46,568 bases of DNA from HGM11368 sp051883395 (GTDB lineage: Bacteria > Bacillota > Clostridia > Christensenellales > UBA3700). Below, one piece after another: positions 7,761 through 16,559 of the stretch. Numbering within the stretch: the stretch's first letter is position 1; every line of letters begins with the position of its first letter. A program made the translations under genes and the position numbers. The stretch lies in NCBI GenBank assembly GCA_051883395.1, contig JBJETQ010000043.1, forward strand, positions 1 through 46,568, read 5' to 3'. A model generated the notes under the pieces. That model was not told the DNA's origin. It was given only the letters and a program-made list of their open reading frames with translations, and did not search any database.

Positions 7761-8582
7761 TCAGATTTGTAAGCAATCGGACAAACTTATATATTGATCG
7801 AGAGACAAGCTCTCTCCCCTTATTCTGACGTCGAGACCCAACTTAGACAAAGCGTCTTCCGCTCGCTTTTTATCGACGCCGAGTTGTACAAGATTGTTGA
7901 CAAGCGTCTTTCTTCTCATTGCAAAGCCTGCTCTGATGACCTTTTTTACCTTGCTTTTGTCAACGCCGCCATATTTGTCGCTAAGGTCGATGCGCACTAT
8001 GCAGCTGTCTACCTTTGGCTCCGGAATAAACAACTTCTTTGGAACTATACGTGTAATTTTTGCGTCGCCTTCCAACGCTATTGCCAGCGTGATTACGCCG
8101 TATTCGGAATTTCCTTCCTTGCTTACGATGCGCTCGCCCACTTCCTTTTGTATCATCACGGTTATGCTCTGCGGCTTGACGTTGCTCTCCAAAAATCTCA
8201 TTATCAGCGGAGTGGTGATATAATAAGGCAGATTTGCCACTACTTTGTATTTTTCTCCCGTCATGGCGACAAGCTGCTCATCACTCACCTTCTGAAAGTC
8301 TCTGAAAATTACTTCCACCTTGTCGTCAAGCCCTTTGAGAGATTGAGACAGAACCGGTACGAGATTTTTGTCTATTTCAAAGGCGTACACCTTCTTTGCA
8401 ACCCCCGCCAGCTGTCTGGTCAAAGTACCTGCCCCTGCTCCTATCTCAACGACTACGTCGTCGCCGGTTATGCCGCTGTCGGATACCATCGCCTGCAAAA
8501 GATTGACGTCGGTAATAAAATTCTGTCCAAACTGCTTGTTGAATTTGAAATTGTTGTCTTTTAGCAATTCACTTATATTCAT
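7761..8582 (-). CDS. rsmA: 16S rRNA adenine dimethyltransferase RsmA (KsgA)
   Basis: 273 aa, typical size. It dimethylates two adjacent adenines in the helix-45 loop of 16S rRNA during 30S maturation, using SAM. The SAM-binding motif EIGAGAGTLT, the catalytic NLPYYI motif and the N-terminal KQFGQNF stretch are all present. The ATG at 8582 overlaps the TGA of the upstream radical SAM gene (ATGA), which fixes the start better than the longer in-frame extension to 8663. Last gene of metG-tatD-radical SAM-rsmA, a grouping (tatD, rsmA near metG) common in Firmicutes. Confidence 0.95.
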   Translation of the reverse strand: MNISELLKDNNFKFNKQFGQNFITDVNLLQAMVSDSGITGDDVVVEIGAGAGTLTRQLAGVAKKVYAFEIDKNLVPVLSQSLKGLDDKVEVIFRDFQKVSDEQLVAMTGEKYKVVANLPYYITTPLIMRFLESNVKPQSITVMIQKEVGERIVSKEGNSEYGVITLAIALEGDAKITRIVPKKLFIPEPKVDSCIVRIDLSDKYGGVDKSKVKKVIRAGFAMRRKTLVNNLVQLGVDKKRAEDALSKLGLDVRIRGESLSLDQYISLSDCLQI

Positions 8583-9175
8583 AGCAGTTGTCTTACCCTC
8601 AGCTTTGCGCCGATGCTCTGCGCAATTTTGCGAGCTTTTTCTATCTCCTGCTCGCCTATACAATCAACCACGCTCAGCACAACGTTGCCGCCTGCTTTTA
8701 CGCACTCTTTGGCAAAGTCGAGCATAATGTCAAATGCTTCGATGCCGTATTCGCTGTGGCAGATTGCGTCGTATCTGACCTTGTCGGTTGCATTGAGCGA
8801 TACGTTGATGGAGTCCATAATTCTGCTCATCTCGGGAGCTATATTTCTGCCGTTGATTCTATTGCCCTGTCCGTTGGTGTTGATGCGAGTTTTTCCGCCC
8901 TTTGAATGAACGTAATCGCAAATTGCGACAATTTCGTCAAACTTATAGGTAGGTTCTCCGTATCCGCAGAATACCACTTCCGGGTATTTTGTAACGTCGT
9001 AATCTTTTTGGAGAATTTCTATCACCTGTTCTGCGGTTGGCTCGTCTTTGAGCCACAAATCTCCGTAGACTGGTTTATCGTAATATCTCACGCAAAACTC
9101 ACACCTGTTGCTGCAACGGTTGGTGAGATTGATATACAGCTTGTCGTCTACGGTATAGACAATTTTTTGTTCCAT
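8579..9175 (-). CDS. TatD-associated radical SAM protein
   Basis: 198 aa, a short radical SAM protein. CSNRCEFC at about residues 19-26 is the CxxxCxxC motif that binds the [4Fe-4S] cluster cleaving SAM. VFCGYGEPT and RINTNGQGN match the GGEP-like and strand-4 regions of the family. There is no C-terminal extra cluster. It sits directly between tatD and rsmA, 10 bp after tatD and overlapping rsmA by ATGA, matching the recognised family of radical SAM proteins linked to TatD. Its substrate is unknown; a nucleic-acid or rRNA target would suit the neighbours, but that is inference. Start supported by GGAGAAG upstream. Confidence 0.88.
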   Translation of the reverse strand: MEQKIVYTVDDKLYINLTNRCSNRCEFCVRYYDKPVYGDLWLKDEPTAEQVIEILQKDYDVTKYPEVVFCGYGEPTYKFDEIVAICDYVHSKGGKTRINTNGQGNRINGRNIAPEMSRIMDSINVSLNATDKVRYDAICHSEYGIEAFDIMLDFAKECVKAGGNVVLSVVDCIGEQEIEKARKIAQSIGAKLRVRQLL

Positions 9176-9185
9176 AACTTCTCCG

Positions 9186-9956
9186 TCAGTCCTTTATTTT
9201 GTAAAACAATCTTCTGGTATTTTTTTCGGTGCTTTCAATTACGCTATCTTCGCTTACGCCCAACACCTGCGCAATCTTTTGAGCTACCAACCGCACGTAT
9301 TGCGGACGATTGGGCGTTCCCCTATAAGGTACGGGCGTCATATAAGGGCAATCTGTCTCCAACAATAATCTGTCCGGTCTTATCGCCCTGATAACGTCTT
9401 CCTTTTTTGCGTTTTTGAAGGTTACGGCTCCGCCCAAAGCATAATAGCAGTCAAGTTTGTCAAAGAGTTTTACACTCTCCGCCGACCCGCTGTAACAATG
9501 CAACAAAATGCCACGCTTTATGTCTTTGGCATATTGACTGAGCAAATCAAACGTGTCCTTGTAACTCTCCCTTACGTGCAAAACCACCGGCAAGTCAAGT
9601 GTAGTGGCAAGTTGCAACTGCCGCTCAAACGCCGCAAGCTGACTTTCTTTGGGTGGGTCGGGATAGTGATAATCAAGTCCTATCTCTCCCAATGCAACTA
9701 CTTTGTTATGACCTGACAACCTGCGATATTCTTCCAGATGCCAATCCGTCAGCTTTTCGGCTTCCTGCGGATGAGTACCTATAATCGCATAGACGTTGGC
9801 GTTTTGCTCGGCAAGCTCCACGGCTTTGAGAGAGCTGTCGTAATCGAAGCCCACTTCGCAAAACTTCATGGGGATACTTACGCTCTCCTGCAATATCTGT
9901 TGTCTCACGCCGTCAAGAGCTGCGTCGTTGACGTGTGCGTGCGAATCTATAATCAT
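9186..9956 (-). CDS. tatD: TatD family metal-dependent DNase
   Basis: 256 aa, usual length. A TIM-barrel amidohydrolase-fold hydrolase, in characterised members a Mg2+-dependent 3'-5' exonuclease. Visible metal-site motifs are the N-terminal SHAHVND, GEIGLDYH at about 91-98, HVRES, HCYSGS and LETDCPY near 205-211. Its ATG overlaps the TGA of metG (ATGA at 9953-9956), so the two are translationally coupled. In Firmicutes this gene usually follows metG. Confidence 0.94.
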   Translation of the reverse strand: MIIDSHAHVNDAALDGVRQQILQESVSIPMKFCEVGFDYDSSLKAVELAEQNANVYAIIGTHPQEAEKLTDWHLEEYRRLSGHNKVVALGEIGLDYHYPDPPKESQLAAFERQLQLATTLDLPVVLHVRESYKDTFDLLSQYAKDIKRGILLHCYSGSAESVKLFDKLDCYYALGGAVTFKNAKKEDVIRAIRPDRLLLETDCPYMTPVPYRGTPNRPQYVRLVAQKIAQVLGVSEDSVIESTEKNTRRLFYKIKD

Positions 9957-11911
9957 TTGATTTCGCTACCCGATTTCATTTTGGTTGCAGGAGAAATGAC
10001 GGTAAGATTTCCTTCGTCGTCGCTGGCGCACAGCACCATGCCTTGCGATTCTATTCCCCTGAGCTTGACAGGTTTGAGATTGGTTACTACCACAACCTGT
10101 TTTCCTACCATATCTTCGGGAGTATAATATTTTGCAATTCCGCTGACGATAGTACGCAATTCCTTTTCTCCCAAATCGACTTTGCTGCAAAGCAACTTGT
10201 CTGCCTTAGGTACTTTTTCGCACTCGACAATCGTACCTACTTTGAGTTGTATTTTTTCAAATTCTTCTATTCCTATTTCTTCAATCGTAACTGCGTTTTC
10301 CACTTGTTTTTCTTCCTTTGCTTTGGCTTGTTTCATTTGTTCTTCTATAATGCCGTCCATATATGCCAGTTCTTTGTTGAGATCGTAACGGACAAACAGC
10401 GCTTCGCCCTTTTCAACAGTCGTACCTACCTTGGTACCCCCAAAGACGGCGAGCGAATCGAAACTCATAAGCGACGAATCGGTAATGCCCAGTTTTGCAA
10501 ATATCTTTGCCGGCGTCTTGGTAAGGAACGGTTGAAGCGTCGTCGCTACGTATCTTATCGCTTCGCACAGGTTGTACATTACCGTCGCCAATCTTTCTTT
10601 GCCGTCGTCGCTCTTGGCAAGAATCCACGGCGTTGTTTCGTCAATATATTTGTTGGCTCTCTGGATAACTTCCCAGATATGTTCCAATGCCTGCGGAACA
10701 GCCAGTTCGTCAACGTCCTTGCACAGTTTGCCATACAAATTCTGACACAACTCTTTGAGTTCGGTATCTATCGGTTCCTGCACACCCGGCTGTGGAATCT
10801 TGCCGCCAAAATATTGAGTTACCATGGCGGTTACACGAGATACGAGATTGCCGAGTTCGTTGGTCAAATCGCTGTTGATACGCTTGATAAAACTTTCGTT
10901 GGTATAACTTCCGTCCTGTCCGAATTGCACTTCTCTGAGCATATAATATCTCAACGAGTCTACTCCGTATCTGTCGCACAGTATAAACGGATCTACTACG
11001 TTGCCCTTCGATTTGCTCATCTTGTCCGTGCCGAATTTGAGCCAGCCGTGTCCGTAAACCTTTTTTGGAATAGGCAAATCCAGCGCCATTAGTATTGCAG
11101 GCCATATTATGGAGTGGAACCTGACAATTTCTTTGCCCATCATGTGAATATCTGCCGGCCAATACTTGTCAAACAGCGTTGTATCGTCGCTGCCGTATCC
11201 CAGAGCGGTGATATAGTTGGTAAGAGCGTCAAGCCATACGTACACTACGTGTTTTGGGTCAAAAGGCACTTTGATACCCCAGTCAAACGACGTTCTCGAT
11301 ACGCACAAATCTTGAAGTCCCGGTCTCAAAAAGTTGTTGAGCATCTCGTTCTGACGGGATACGGGTTGCAAAAAGTCGGGGTTTTCTTCGATGAGCTTAA
11401 TAATTCTGTCCTGGTATTTGCTCATCTTGAAGAAGTAACTTTCTTCCTTCATCAATTCAACCGGTCTGCCGCAATCGGGACATTTTCCGTCTACAAGCTG
11501 AGACTTGGTCCAAAAGGCTTCGCAAGGGGTACAATACCAGCCTTCGTATTGGCTCTTGTAAATATCGCCCTGCTCGTACAATTTGTTGAAAATCTTTTGC
11601 ACGGCCTTTTCGTGATATTCGTCGGTGGTGCGGATAAATTTGTCATAGGATATGTCAAGTAATTGCCAAAGGTCTTTGAGTTCTCCGACTATTTTGTCGA
11701 TATATTGCTTGACGTCTACTCCTGCCGCCTGCGCCACTTTCTGAATTTTCTGACCGTGTTCGTCTGTGCCTGTCAGATAAAAGACGTCTACCCCCTGCAT
11801 TCGCTTGAATCTGGCGATTGCATCGCATACAATAGTGGTGTAACAAGTGCCGATGTGCCACTTGCCGCTAGGATAATAGATTGGTGTGGTTATATAAAAT
11901 TTTTCTGCCAT
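9953..11911 (-). CDS. metG: Methionyl-tRNA synthetase
   Basis: 652 aa. It charges tRNA-Met with methionine. The class I signatures are present: HIGT near residues 18-21 (HIGH type) and KMSKS in the middle. A zinc knuckle CTPC...CPDC lies at about 128-148. The C-terminal 110 residues form an EMAP-II/Trbp111-like tRNA-binding OB domain starting near FEKIQLKVGTI, as in the long MetRS form. AGGAGG precedes the ATG. First gene of the metG-tatD-radical SAM-rsmA operon, with a promoter at 11951-11979. No T-box was seen in the 200-bp leader and promoter region. Confidence 0.96.
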   Translation of the reverse strand: MAEKFYITTPIYYPSGKWHIGTCYTTIVCDAIARFKRMQGVDVFYLTGTDEHGQKIQKVAQAAGVDVKQYIDKIVGELKDLWQLLDISYDKFIRTTDEYHEKAVQKIFNKLYEQGDIYKSQYEGWYCTPCEAFWTKSQLVDGKCPDCGRPVELMKEESYFFKMSKYQDRIIKLIEENPDFLQPVSRQNEMLNNFLRPGLQDLCVSRTSFDWGIKVPFDPKHVVYVWLDALTNYITALGYGSDDTTLFDKYWPADIHMMGKEIVRFHSIIWPAILMALDLPIPKKVYGHGWLKFGTDKMSKSKGNVVDPFILCDRYGVDSLRYYMLREVQFGQDGSYTNESFIKRINSDLTNELGNLVSRVTAMVTQYFGGKIPQPGVQEPIDTELKELCQNLYGKLCKDVDELAVPQALEHIWEVIQRANKYIDETTPWILAKSDDGKERLATVMYNLCEAIRYVATTLQPFLTKTPAKIFAKLGITDSSLMSFDSLAVFGGTKVGTTVEKGEALFVRYDLNKELAYMDGIIEEQMKQAKAKEEKQVENAVTIEEIGIEEFEKIQLKVGTIVECEKVPKADKLLCSKVDLGEKELRTIVSGIAKYYTPEDMVGKQVVVVTNLKPVKLRGIESQGMVLCASDDEGNLTVISPATKMKSGSEIK

Positions 11912-11950
11912 AATTCCTCCTGCTACGGGTAATTCGTCTTATATTTTATT

Positions 11951-11979
11951 ATTATATACTTTTATTTCGAGATTGTAAA
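11951..11979 (-). promoter_or_regulatory. Promoter of the metG operon
   Basis: Minus strand: -35 TTTACA (11979-11974), 17-bp spacer, -10 TATAAT (11956-11951). The leader is about 35 bases, too short for a T-box or SAM riboswitch. Confidence 0.7.
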
Positions 11980-12055
11980 ATAATATTGCCATCATATCGT
12001 ATTTTTGACTCCGATTGAGCCAAAATTACAATATATCCGTCTCCCTTCGGTCGGC

Positions 12056-12084
12056 TTGACTTATGCCACCGACTTTGCTATCAT
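12056..12084 (+). promoter_or_regulatory. Promoter of the MFS transporter gene
   Basis: TTGACT (12056-12061), 17-bp spacer, TATCAT (12079-12084). The predicted transcript starts about 25 bases before the ATG at 12117. Confidence 0.55.
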
Positions 12085-12116
12085 ACTCTTTGACAATCGA
12101 CCTTGAAGGAATCAAA

Positions 12117-13370
12117 ATGAAAAAATTGGGTTACAAATCTACGCTCCACAGTTGTTACGTGGCCTATGTAGTGCAAGCGACAATCGTCAATCTTGCGCCT
12201 ATTTTGTTTGCGATTTTTCAGGACGGCTATGGTTTGAGCCTGAGCTTGTTGTCTTCTCTGGTGCTTGTCAATTTTTCCTTTCAGCTCATCATCGACTTGT
12301 TCGCCGCAAAAATAACCGACGCATTAAAGTTTCGGGGGACAATGATTCTTTCGCTGTCGCTGACGATAATAGGTTTGTTGATGCTCGGAACTTTGCCGAG
12401 AGTGATAAATAGTGCCTTTGCCGCAATTTTTATCTCAACGCTGGTGTACTCTATCGGCGGCGGTCTGCTCGAAGCCGTCATAAGCCCGTTGACAGACGCC
12501 TTGCCGCTGGGTGAAAAACACGGCACAATGGCTCTTTTGCACTCTTTCTATTGTTGGGGACAACTGGCGGTAGTTTTGCTATCTACTCTCTTTATCAAAG
12601 TATTCGGCGGCGACAACTGGTATATATTGCCTTACATCTGGGCTGTTATTCCGCTCGTCAATCTAGTCATGTTTCTTTTGGTGCCGCTCGTCGAACCCGT
12701 TTCTTCAAAAGAACGTACTCCCGTCAGAAAGCTGTTTGCTTCGCCTGTATTCGTGCTTGCATTTCTGGCGATGACATTCAGCGGAGCAAGCGAAGCGATA
12801 ATAGCGCAATGGTCGTCGCTTTTTGCTGAGAAAGGATTGGGAGTAAGCAAGTTTGTAGGAGATTTGCTGGGGCCTTGCTTTTTTGCGCTTCTTATGGCTC
12901 TTGGCAGAACGTTTTTCGGACTTTTCAGCAACAAAATCAATCTTGAAAAAATACTGAAAATAAGTTCTTTTTCCGCCATTGTATGCTATCTGCTGACGGC
13001 TCTTTCTCCTTTGCCGTTTGTTTCTCTGCTTGCATGCGGCTTTACAGGGTTGACGGTGGCGCTGTTGTGGCCGGGAACTCTCAGCAATACAGCCGAAAAA
13101 TTTCCGCTGGGCGGAACAATGCTGTTTGGATTGCTTGCTTTTGCAGGCGATCTTGGTTGCACGATAGGTCCCGCTCTCGCCGGCATGATAGCCGATTGGA
13201 TAGTTCAAAGTCCTGACATGCAGGCTCTTGCAACACAACTGGGAATAGGAATTCAACAGCTTGGTCTCAGGGGCGGAATACTCGTTACTTCGATATTTCC
13301 GATAGGGTTGTTTGTTTGCCAATCTATAAGCACGAAATTGGCGAAAAAGCAACGAAATCAGCCGATTTGA
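12117..13370 (+). CDS. MFS transporter of unknown substrate
   Basis: 417 aa with about 12 hydrophobic helices, fitting a major facilitator superfamily permease. The loop after the second helix (AAKITDALKFRG, roughly residues 60-71) resembles the short charged MFS A-motif region, and the C-terminal half repeats the pattern. No substrate can be named from the sequence or context; it stands alone between the metG operon and the CofE-like gene. The ATG at 12117 is preceded by GAAGGAATC. An upstream in-frame codon at 12063 would put the start inside the promoter, so it was rejected. Confidence 0.82.
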   Translation: MKKLGYKSTLHSCYVAYVVQATIVNLAPILFAIFQDGYGLSLSLLSSLVLVNFSFQLIIDLFAAKITDALKFRGTMILSLSLTIIGLLMLGTLPRVINSAFAAIFISTLVYSIGGGLLEAVISPLTDALPLGEKHGTMALLHSFYCWGQLAVVLLSTLFIKVFGGDNWYILPYIWAVIPLVNLVMFLLVPLVEPVSSKERTPVRKLFASPVFVLAFLAMTFSGASEAIIAQWSSLFAEKGLGVSKFVGDLLGPCFFALLMALGRTFFGLFSNKINLEKILKISSFSAIVCYLLTALSPLPFVSLLACGFTGLTVALLWPGTLSNTAEKFPLGGTMLFGLLAFAGDLGCTIGPALAGMIADWIVQSPDMQALATQLGIGIQQLGLRGGILVTSIFPIGLFVCQSISTKLAKKQRNQPI

Positions 13371-13448
13371 AATATAATTTTGGCAGACGCATTACAAAAC
13401 GACTGTTTTTCTTGCAATAAGCGGGCAAAAATAAAAAAGGTTTTTTAC

Positions 13449-13477
13449 TTGCTATATATTTCTTTGTGTATTATAAT
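13449..13477 (+). promoter_or_regulatory. Promoter of the CofE-like gene
   Basis: TTGCTA (13449-13454), 17-bp spacer, TATAAT (13472-13477), about 30 bases before the ATG at 13513. Confidence 0.65.
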
Positions 13478-13512
13478 AAAGCCCATGAGAATTCCACAAC
13501 GGAGGAACTGAA

Positions 13513-14700
13513 ATGAAAACAATCGGAACAATTTCCAGAGGCATCAAGGCCCCTATCATCAAGACGGGCGACGACTTGGCAACCATCGTGGTAGACGCTG
13601 TGCTTGCAGCTAGCCAGGAAGGCAAATTTGAATTGCAGGACAGAGACGTCGTTGCAATGACCGAAGCAATCGTGGGCAGAGCGCAAGGCAATTATGCTAC
13701 GCTTGACCAGATAGCCAAAGACGTCAGAACTAAAACGGGTGGAGAAACGGTAGGTCTTATCTTCCCTATTATGTCGAGAAACAGATTTTCTATGATTCTC
13801 AAAGCTATCGCTATGGGAGTCAAAAAATTGGTTATCCAATTGTCTTACCCTTCCGACGAAGTAGGCAATCCGCTTATTCCTATGGATATAATCGACGCTA
13901 AGGGAGTAAACCCTTATACCGACGTTTTTGACGAAGAAAAATATTATGCTACTTTTGGCAAAATATTGCACCCTTTCACAGGACTCGATTATATCGAACT
14001 GTACAAAAAAATGGCAGGCGAATTCTGCGATTGCAAGATTATCCTTGCCAACAATCCTAAGGCAATACTGCAATATACCGACGTGGTTATCAATGCCGAC
14101 ATTCATACCCGCAACCGCACCAAACGCATACTAACCGAAGCAGGTGCAAAAAAGGTGTTTAACCTTGCCGACTTTATGACGGAAAGCGTTGACGGAAGCG
14201 GCTTCAATGCAGAATACGGACTGTACGGAAGCAATCTTGCTACCGACAATTCTATCAAACTTTTCCCAAGAGACGGACAAGTTCTGGTAGACAAAGTTGC
14301 TGCAATCTTCAAAGAAAAAACAGGCAAAAATATCGAAGTAATGATTTACGGCGACGGCGCATTCAAAGACCCAATCGGCGGAATATGGGAACTTGCAGAC
14401 CCTGTCGTTTCCCCTGCTCACACCGCAGGTCTAGTAGGCAGACCTAACGAGCTGAAACTCAAATATCTTGCCGACAATGCAATCGGTGATCTCAAAGGTG
14501 AAGACGCAAAGAAGGCCATGCAAGACCTGATTAAAGCCAAGAAGGAAGACCTGACGGCAGATATGGCTTCGCAAGGCACTACGCCAAGAAGACTTACCGA
14601 CTTGCTCGGTAGCTTGTGCGACCTGACCAGCGGCAGCGGCGACAAGGGTACTCCTATTATCCTTATCCAAAACTACTTTACCAACTACGCTAACGATTGA
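13513..14700 (+). CDS. CofE-like (F420-0:gamma-glutamyl ligase family) protein
   Basis: 395 aa, longer than classical archaeal CofE (about 250 aa). The family places it with coenzyme F420-0:L-glutamate ligases, which add glutamate to F420-0 using GTP. Supporting segments are RGIKAPIIKTGDDL at the N-terminus, DRDVVAMTEAIVGRAQGNY at about 43-61, YGDGAFKDPIGGIW near 278-291 and the C-terminal SGSGDKGTP. Nothing else for F420 synthesis or use is visible here, and most Clostridia lack F420, so the true substrate is probably different. GGAGG precedes the ATG. Monocistronic, with its own promoter and a strong terminator. Confidence 0.85.
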   Translation: MKTIGTISRGIKAPIIKTGDDLATIVVDAVLAASQEGKFELQDRDVVAMTEAIVGRAQGNYATLDQIAKDVRTKTGGETVGLIFPIMSRNRFSMILKAIAMGVKKLVIQLSYPSDEVGNPLIPMDIIDAKGVNPYTDVFDEEKYYATFGKILHPFTGLDYIELYKKMAGEFCDCKIILANNPKAILQYTDVVINADIHTRNRTKRILTEAGAKKVFNLADFMTESVDGSGFNAEYGLYGSNLATDNSIKLFPRDGQVLVDKVAAIFKEKTGKNIEVMIYGDGAFKDPIGGIWELADPVVSPAHTAGLVGRPNELKLKYLADNAIGDLKGEDAKKAMQDLIKAKKEDLTADMASQGTTPRRLTDLLGSLCDLTSGSGDKGTPIILIQNYFTNYAND

Positions 14701-14720
14701 TAATCAAAAACAAACTCAAA

Positions 14721-14749
14721 GGCACGCCGAAAACGGCGTGCCTTTTTTT
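14721..14749 (+). terminator. Terminator of the CofE-like gene
   Basis: GGCACGCCG (14721-14729), AAAA loop, CGGCGTGCC (14734-14742), then seven T. Confidence 0.92.
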
Positions 14750-14803
14750 GTAATTTGATAAAGAAAATCCAAAAAACTCGATACTTATCAACAATTTGAC
14801 AAA

Positions 14804-14832
14804 AAAAGGCTCGCAATATATGCGAGCCTTTT
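14804..14832 (-). terminator. Terminator of purC
   Basis: AAAAGGCTCGCA (14804-14815) pairs with TGCGAGCCTTTT (14821-14832) around a 5-base loop. The minus strand continues into T. It begins 18 bp after the purC stop. Confidence 0.88.
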
Positions 14833-14849
14833 GATTATTGCCTTTTTGA

Positions 14850-15533
14850 TTATTTGCCGAGAATCATTGCGGTAAGATCTACCGGGTCAACGATTTTGCC
14901 GTCCTTGTATACTCTCATATTGCCCGATGCGATTTCGTCGATCAGGATAACTTCGTCGTTGTTGTAACCGAACTCGAACTTGATATCCCAAAGCTCTAAA
15001 CCTTTCTTAGCCAGTTCGTCGGCAACGATTGTAGTGATAGCCAAAGTCTGAGCTTTCATGCTGTCAAACATCTTCCTGTCCATAATACCGAGAACTTCAA
15101 GTCCTTCGCTTGTTACGAGCGGATCGCCCTTGGCGTCGTTTTTGAAAGTTGTCTCTACGTAACCGCCTTCGATTTTCGTTCCGTCTTCGATATAGTCGCC
15201 GTATCTGCGAACAAAACTGCCTGTGGCGACAAGTCTGCAAATTACTTCAAGTCCTTTGCCAAAAACTCTTGCAGGCAACACTTCCATAGTGGCGTTGTCG
15301 ATATCTGCACTTACGTAATGTGTTTTGATACCTGCTTTTTTGAGAATTTCAAAGAACATAATGGAAACTTCGAGATTAGCCTTTCCTATGCCTTCGATAG
15401 TAAGTCCTACCGTGTTTTCGCCCGGATCAAACACGCCGTCTTTTCCTGTACAATCGTCTTTGAATTTGAGCAGATAGTTGCCATTGTCCAAAGCAAATAC
15501 GTCTTTTGTCTTGCCTGTGTAAATCTTTTTCAT
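14850..15533 (-). CDS. purC: SAICAR synthase
   Basis: 227 aa. It joins aspartate to CAIR in the eighth step of inosinate synthesis, using ATP. Family landmarks are the N-terminal YTGKTKDVFALDNGNYLLKF, GVFDPGENT, the RLVATGSFVRRYG stretch at about 121-133 and LIDEIASGNMRVYKDG near the C-terminus. AAGGAG precedes the ATG. It is monocistronic here, apart from other pur genes, with its own promoter and terminator. Confidence 0.95.
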   Translation of the reverse strand: MKKIYTGKTKDVFALDNGNYLLKFKDDCTGKDGVFDPGENTVGLTIEGIGKANLEVSIMFFEILKKAGIKTHYVSADIDNATMEVLPARVFGKGLEVICRLVATGSFVRRYGDYIEDGTKIEGGYVETTFKNDAKGDPLVTSEGLEVLGIMDRKMFDSMKAQTLAITTIVADELAKKGLELWDIKFEFGYNNDEVILIDEIASGNMRVYKDGKIVDPVDLTAMILGK

Positions 15534-15578
15534 TTTACTCTCCTTACGCTACTTTTGTTGTCGTCAAGCGACACCTAT

Positions 15579-15608
15579 TTTATACCATAAGAAGATAGCA
15601 TTTGGCAA
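15579..15608 (-). promoter_or_regulatory. Promoter of purC
   Basis: Minus strand: -35 TTGCCA (15608-15603), 18-bp spacer, -10 TATAAA (15584-15579). The leader of about 40 bases is too short for a purine riboswitch, and none is seen. Confidence 0.55.
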
Positions 15609-15626
15609 ATCTATAATCGTTGTTTT

Positions 15627-16559
15627 TTAATTTTGTTGTTGCGACGGAATATCTTTGTCGCATGCGTCCTGCTCCGACTGCCCGATATAAGGATTGACGT
15701 GTACGGTACAATGCTTGACGTCTTCAAACTCTTTTTCTATCTCGTCATGCACCTTTTCTGCAATATTATGCGCTTCTTCCAGCCTGATATCCTTGTCCAC
15801 GGCAATCTCTATTTCTACGTATATTCTGTTGCCGAAAAGTCGGGTTTTGAGCATATCCACGCTCAGCACTCCGCTCTGTCCCATAATACATGCTCTCATT
15901 TTGGCTTCGGTAGCTTCGTCGCAAGCTTCGTCCGTCATCTTGCGTATCGCTTCTCTGAAAATCATAAAGGCAGACCTGATGATCATCAAGGCTATGACAA
16001 TACTGGCGATGCTGTCGAGAATACCTACTCCGCACATAGCTCCCACCGCACCCACTAAGCTGCCTGCGGAACTCAATACGTCCGTCCGATTGTCCCATGC
16101 GTCGGCTTTAAGAGCGTCGCTGTTTATCTTTTTGCCGTAATGCATTGTTACGTGATACATGATTTCTTTGACGACGATAGAACCTGCCGCAACTATCAGC
16201 GCTATTTTGCCCGGAACGGCAAGTTCCTTATAGCTGCCGTCTATTATCATTTTGATACCGTTGTAACCCACCATAATACCGGTGGCGCATATTATCACGG
16301 CAAGTATGATTGCCGCTACGCTTTCGAATCTCTCGTGTCCGTATTTATGTTTTTCGTCTTCTTCCTTGCCTGCCAGCCTTATGCCGATAAGTGTGATAAA
16401 CCTGCTGAAAACGTCGCCCGCCGAATTGATACCGTCGGACAAAACTGCATAAGAATGGGCAAATATTCCTGCGCAAACTTTGGATACGGCAAGACCGAAA
16501 TTGACAAATATGCTGACAATCGATACCTTTGTCGCAGTCTGAGTGTATTGTTTGCTCAT
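15627..16559 (-). CDS. Cation diffusion facilitator exporter, predicted Mn2+ type
   Basis: 310 aa: about six transmembrane helices (residues 10-190) and a C-terminal cytoplasmic metal-binding dimerisation domain. The metal site reads N45-x3-D49 in helix 2 and D156-x3-D160 in helix 5. Zinc CDF proteins such as YiiP have D-x3-D and H-x3-D there. N/D with D/D matches the bacterial manganese exporters of the MntE group, so Mn2+ efflux is the best guess. The ATG at 16559 has GGGAGG upstream. The frame stays open to 16649, but that DNA is the hairpin-rich leader described separately. A consensus promoter lies at 16668-16696. No terminator was found downstream. Confidence 0.87.
   Translation of the reverse strand: MSKQYTQTATKVSIVSIFVNFGLAVSKVCAGIFAHSYAVLSDGINSAGDVFSRFITLIGIRLAGKEEDEKHKYGHERFESVAAIILAVIICATGIMVGYNGIKMIIDGSYKELAVPGKIALIVAAGSIVVKEIMYHVTMHYGKKINSDALKADAWDNRTDVLSSAGSLVGAVGAMCGVGILDSIASIVIALMIIRSAFMIFREAIRKMTDEACDEATEAKMRACIMGQSGVLSVDMLKTRLFGNRIYVEIEIAVDKDIRLEEAHNIAEKVHDEIEKEFEDVKHCTVHVNPYIGQSEQDACDKDIPSQQQN

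Noticed and set aside
11912..12055. T-box or SAM riboswitch before metG
   Set aside because: The promoter lies only about 35 bases before the start, and no specifier or antiterminator structure is visible.
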